Assembly (NCBI GenBank): GCA_031277355.1
Contig: JAITMN010000042.1
Coordinates: 1-6,847, forward strand
From: Nevskiaceae bacterium
Lineage (GTDB): Bacteria > Pseudomonadota > Gammaproteobacteria > Steroidobacterales > Steroidobacteraceae
Length of the DNA stretch: 6,847 nucleotides
Direction of reading: 5' to 3'
Within the stretch, counting starts at the first letter, position 1; every line of letters begins with the position of its first letter. The position numbers and the translations under genes are program-made. A model generated the notes under the pieces. That model was given only the letters and a program-made list of their open reading frames with translations, ran no database searches and had not been told where the DNA came from. Shown here piece after piece: positions 5,307 to 6,847 of this stretch.

Positions 5307-5953
5307 GGGTCCTCTCCGGTGCGAATGATGCCAATGAATTCGAAGGTGGCTGCCAATAGGCCCGGTCCACCGCTGATTGGTTCCGCAGGGGCCAGACAAT
5401 AGCCGCGCACGGCGATCCGTTCCAGGTTTTTGCCGGCGGCGGGCGCGGGTTCGCGGGCGGTGATCTGGCTGGCGCAGCGTTCGTCGCCGCGCGTGCTGTA
5501 CAGCGTTTTCTCGCCTTCGAGAATCACGGTGAGATTGGTGGGCAGCGCCTGCGCCTTGCCCGGCGCGGTGTCGTTCAGGTCGATGCCGAAGATGAATCGC
5601 AGGCGGCGCGGTGCGGCGTTGCCGGGCGAGGGCAGCTCGCCTGCGAAGGATGCGCGAAGGCCGTGACCGTCGGGGCGCGGGCCGCCGTCACATTCCAGCG
5701 CTGAGCCGCGCCAGTCGAGATTGGCGTCGATGGCGCCACCGAGTCGTGCGGAGAGGAAGGCTTCGGTGTCGCCTTCGCACAGCGAACGCAGGTCTGCGGC
5801 GGGCAGCAGGCTGCTGGCGGTGGCGGGTGTTCCCGTGTTCATCGCCGCAGGATTCTGTGGCGATGAGGCCATTTCCGGCGCAGATTGCTGACGTTGACAT
5901 GCAGTTATTGCTGCCGCCAGCAGCAGAAATGCGCTGAAAATGAGCCGAATCAT
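5303..5953 (-). CDS. Putative outer-membrane lipoprotein of unknown function
   Basis: The product is 216 residues from ATG 5953. A TTG directly before it (5956) is the only other possible start, because an in-frame TAG lies at 5965-5963. The ribosome binding site is poor. The N-terminus is a lipoprotein signal: MIRLIFSAFLLLAAA then lipobox ITAC, with lipidation at C19 and Gln at +2, which favours outer-membrane sorting under the E. coli rule. Residues 20-50 are a Ser/Pro/Ala-rich linker. The mature domain has four further cysteines (C59, C88, C160, C186), an even number compatible with two disulfides, and blocks such as RRLRFIFGIDLND (116-128), NLTVILEGEKTLYSTRGDER (140-159) and LAATFEFIGIIRTG near the end. 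I do not recognise the family. It overlaps the DUF192 gene by four bases and is divergent from the phosphorylase gene, 55 bases away. Confidence 0.82.
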   Translation of the reverse strand: MIRLIFSAFLLLAAAITACQRQQSAPEMASSPQNPAAMNTGTPATASSLLPAADLRSLCEGDTEAFLSARLGGAIDANLDWRGSALECDGGPRPDGHGLRASFAGELPSPGNAAPRRLRFIFGIDLNDTAPGKAQALPTNLTVILEGEKTLYSTRGDERCASQITAREPAPAAGKNLERIAVRGYCLAPAEPISGGPGLLAATFEFIGIIRTGEDP

Positions 5954-6008
5954 CAATGCAGTCTACGGCTTCGCATCCATACGCGACATCGTTGGGTAAA
6001 CTTCGCGG
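5954..6008. promoter_or_regulatory. Short divergent intergenic region between the lipoprotein and phosphorylase genes
   Basis: Only 55 bases separate the two divergent start codons. Promoters for both genes must overlap here or extend into the opposite coding sequence. I see no convincing -35/-10 pair on either strand and no strong ribosome binding site for either gene. Either the genes are weakly translated, possibly from near-leaderless transcripts, or one start is misplaced. In-frame stops (TAG at 5963-5965 for minus, TAA at 5997-5999 for plus) leave little room to move either start. Confidence 0.4.
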
Positions 6009-6847
6009 ATGCAAGTGATCGAAATCTCACCGGTGATACCGGAAGCCCTCAAGCGCCTGCCTGAAATGGCGGCGAATCTGTCTTACAGCTGGGATCGTCC
6101 CACGCGCGCGCTGTTCCAGGACCTGGACCGGATGCTGTGGCGTCAGGTGCGCTCCAACCCCAGGCTGATGCTTCGCTGCGTCAGCCAGCAGGTGCTGGAT
6201 CGTGCTGCGGCCGATCCGGACTACCTGCGGCGGTATCAACAGGCGTTGGCCACCTTCGACGGGTATCTGTCGCAGGAAGCGGTGCGGCGCGATCAGCCGC
6301 TGGTGGCGTATTTCTGCGCCGAGTACGGTATCCATGAAAGTCTGCCGATCTACTCCGGCGGTTTGGGCATTCTCGCCGGCGATCATTGCAAGGCCGCCAG
6401 CGATGAGCAGATGAATTTCGTTGCGGTGGGTTTGCTCTATCGCCAGGGTTATTTTTCGCAGACCGTGGATTCGGATGGTTTGCAGCATGCCGGTTACAGT
6501 CAGGCCGATCCGCGCGATCTGCCGCTGGAAGCGGTAACGAACGAAGCCGGGCAACCGCTGATCGTGCGCGTACCGATGGCCGATCGTGAAGTCGAAGCGA
6601 TGCTGTGGCGCGTGCAGGTGGGGCATGTGAGCGTGTATCTGCTCGACACCGACACGGCGGGCAATCAGCCGGCCGATCGCGATATCACTTTCCGTTTGTA
6701 TGGCGGGGATGAGGCGCATCGCATTCGGCAGGAAATCGTGCTCGGCATCGGCGGCGTGCGCGCGCTGCGCGCGTTGGGACGCGCGCCTGCCGTGTGGCAC
6801 ATGAACGAAGGACACGCCGCGTTTCTGGCCATCGAATTGCTGCGCGA
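6009..6847 (+). CDS. glgP: Alpha-glucan (glycogen) phosphorylase, 3' partial
   Basis: The frame opens at ATG 6009 and stays open through the last base, giving 279 visible residues. It is the N-terminal third or so of a GT35 phosphorylase of the DUF3417-containing type. That enzyme uses phosphate to release glucose-1-phosphate from glycogen or maltodextrin in the cytoplasm, with pyridoxal phosphate as cofactor. Residues about 10-60 resemble the DUF3417 head (LPEMAANLSYSWDRPTRALF, LDRMLWRQV, NPRLML). Family blocks follow: AYFCAEYGIHESLPIYSGGL (100-119) leading into GILAGDHCKAASD, then VGLLYRQGYFSQ, and VWHMNEGHAAFLAIELL at the window edge. The pyridoxal phosphate lysine and catalytic C-terminal half are beyond the window. 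The start is fixed between an in-frame TAA at 5997 and the homologous region. GTG at codon 3 is the only near alternative, and there is no clear ribosome binding site. A 262-codon opposite-strand frame here is a shadow. Confidence 0.95.
   Translation, partial: MQVIEISPVIPEALKRLPEMAANLSYSWDRPTRALFQDLDRMLWRQVRSNPRLMLRCVSQQVLDRAAADPDYLRRYQQALATFDGYLSQEAVRRDQPLVAYFCAEYGIHESLPIYSGGLGILAGDHCKAASDEQMNFVAVGLLYRQGYFSQTVDSDGLQHAGYSQADPRDLPLEAVTNEAGQPLIVRVPMADREVEAMLWRVQVGHVSVYLLDTDTAGNQPADRDITFRLYGGDEAHRIRQEIVLGIGGVRALRALGRAPAVWHMNEGHAAFLAIELLR

Noticed and set aside
5307..5399. N-terminal extension of the DUF192 protein to 5399
   Set aside because: It would bury the signal peptide behind 31 polar residues and lies inside the lipoprotein gene; ATG 5306 has a ribosome binding site and an ATGA overlap.
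6027..6815. 262-codon minus-strand frame opposite the phosphorylase
   Set aside because: The plus strand carries unmistakable phosphorylase motifs in an uninterrupted frame; the minus-strand frame has no family signature.

Overview
The window is GC-rich, densely coding Gram-negative DNA. A long TonB-dependent receptor, an OmpA-type peptidoglycan-binding porin, an outer-membrane-type lipobox and a DUF3417-type alpha-glucan phosphorylase together suggest a gammaproteobacterium, most like the Xanthomonadales/Steroidobacterales/Nevskiales group. That placement is inferred from gene style and was not tested by any search.

Layout, left to right. (1) Bases 1-543 (+) hold the 3' part of a gene of the Rpn/PD-(D/E)XK-like 'hypothetical' family with a DUF4351-like tail; its 5' end lies outside the window. 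(2) A symmetrical hairpin at 558-582 ends this gene and the convergent receptor gene. (3) Bases 608-3448 (-) encode a 946-residue TonB-dependent outer-membrane receptor. Its start is preceded by an 11-base C tract (coding strand) and a 19-codon upstream ORF whose stop overlaps the receptor start as ATGA. (4) A terminator-like hairpin at 3526-3550 separates it from the gene upstream. (5) Bases 3578-4642 (-) encode an OmpA-family protein: 8-stranded-type barrel, 23 consecutive prolines, one thrombospondin type 3-like calcium motif and an OmpA C-terminal peptidoglycan-binding domain. (6) Bases 4643-4796 are non-coding and carry several inverted repeats, presumably the promoter and leader of the OmpA gene. 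(7) Bases 4797-5953 (-) are a two-gene operon: an unrecognised lipoprotein followed, with a 4-base ATGA overlap, by an exported DUF192 protein. (8) Divergently, from 6009 (+) to the window end, lies the 5' part of an alpha-glucan (glycogen) phosphorylase gene.

The minus-strand genes form a cell-envelope block: an exported DUF192 protein, a lipoprotein, an outer-membrane/peptidoglycan tether and an outer-membrane transporter. The phosphorylase belongs to storage-glucan metabolism and has no visible functional tie to them. Most of the content is ordinary housekeeping or envelope sequence. The strongest unusual signal is the C11 tract plus upstream ORF at 3445-3504. Its arithmetic means each one-base change in tract length switches the receptor's translation context among three states, which makes it a candidate phase-variation or translational-coupling switch. 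I see no CRISPR array, tRNA, rRNA, insertion sequence or defence cassette.
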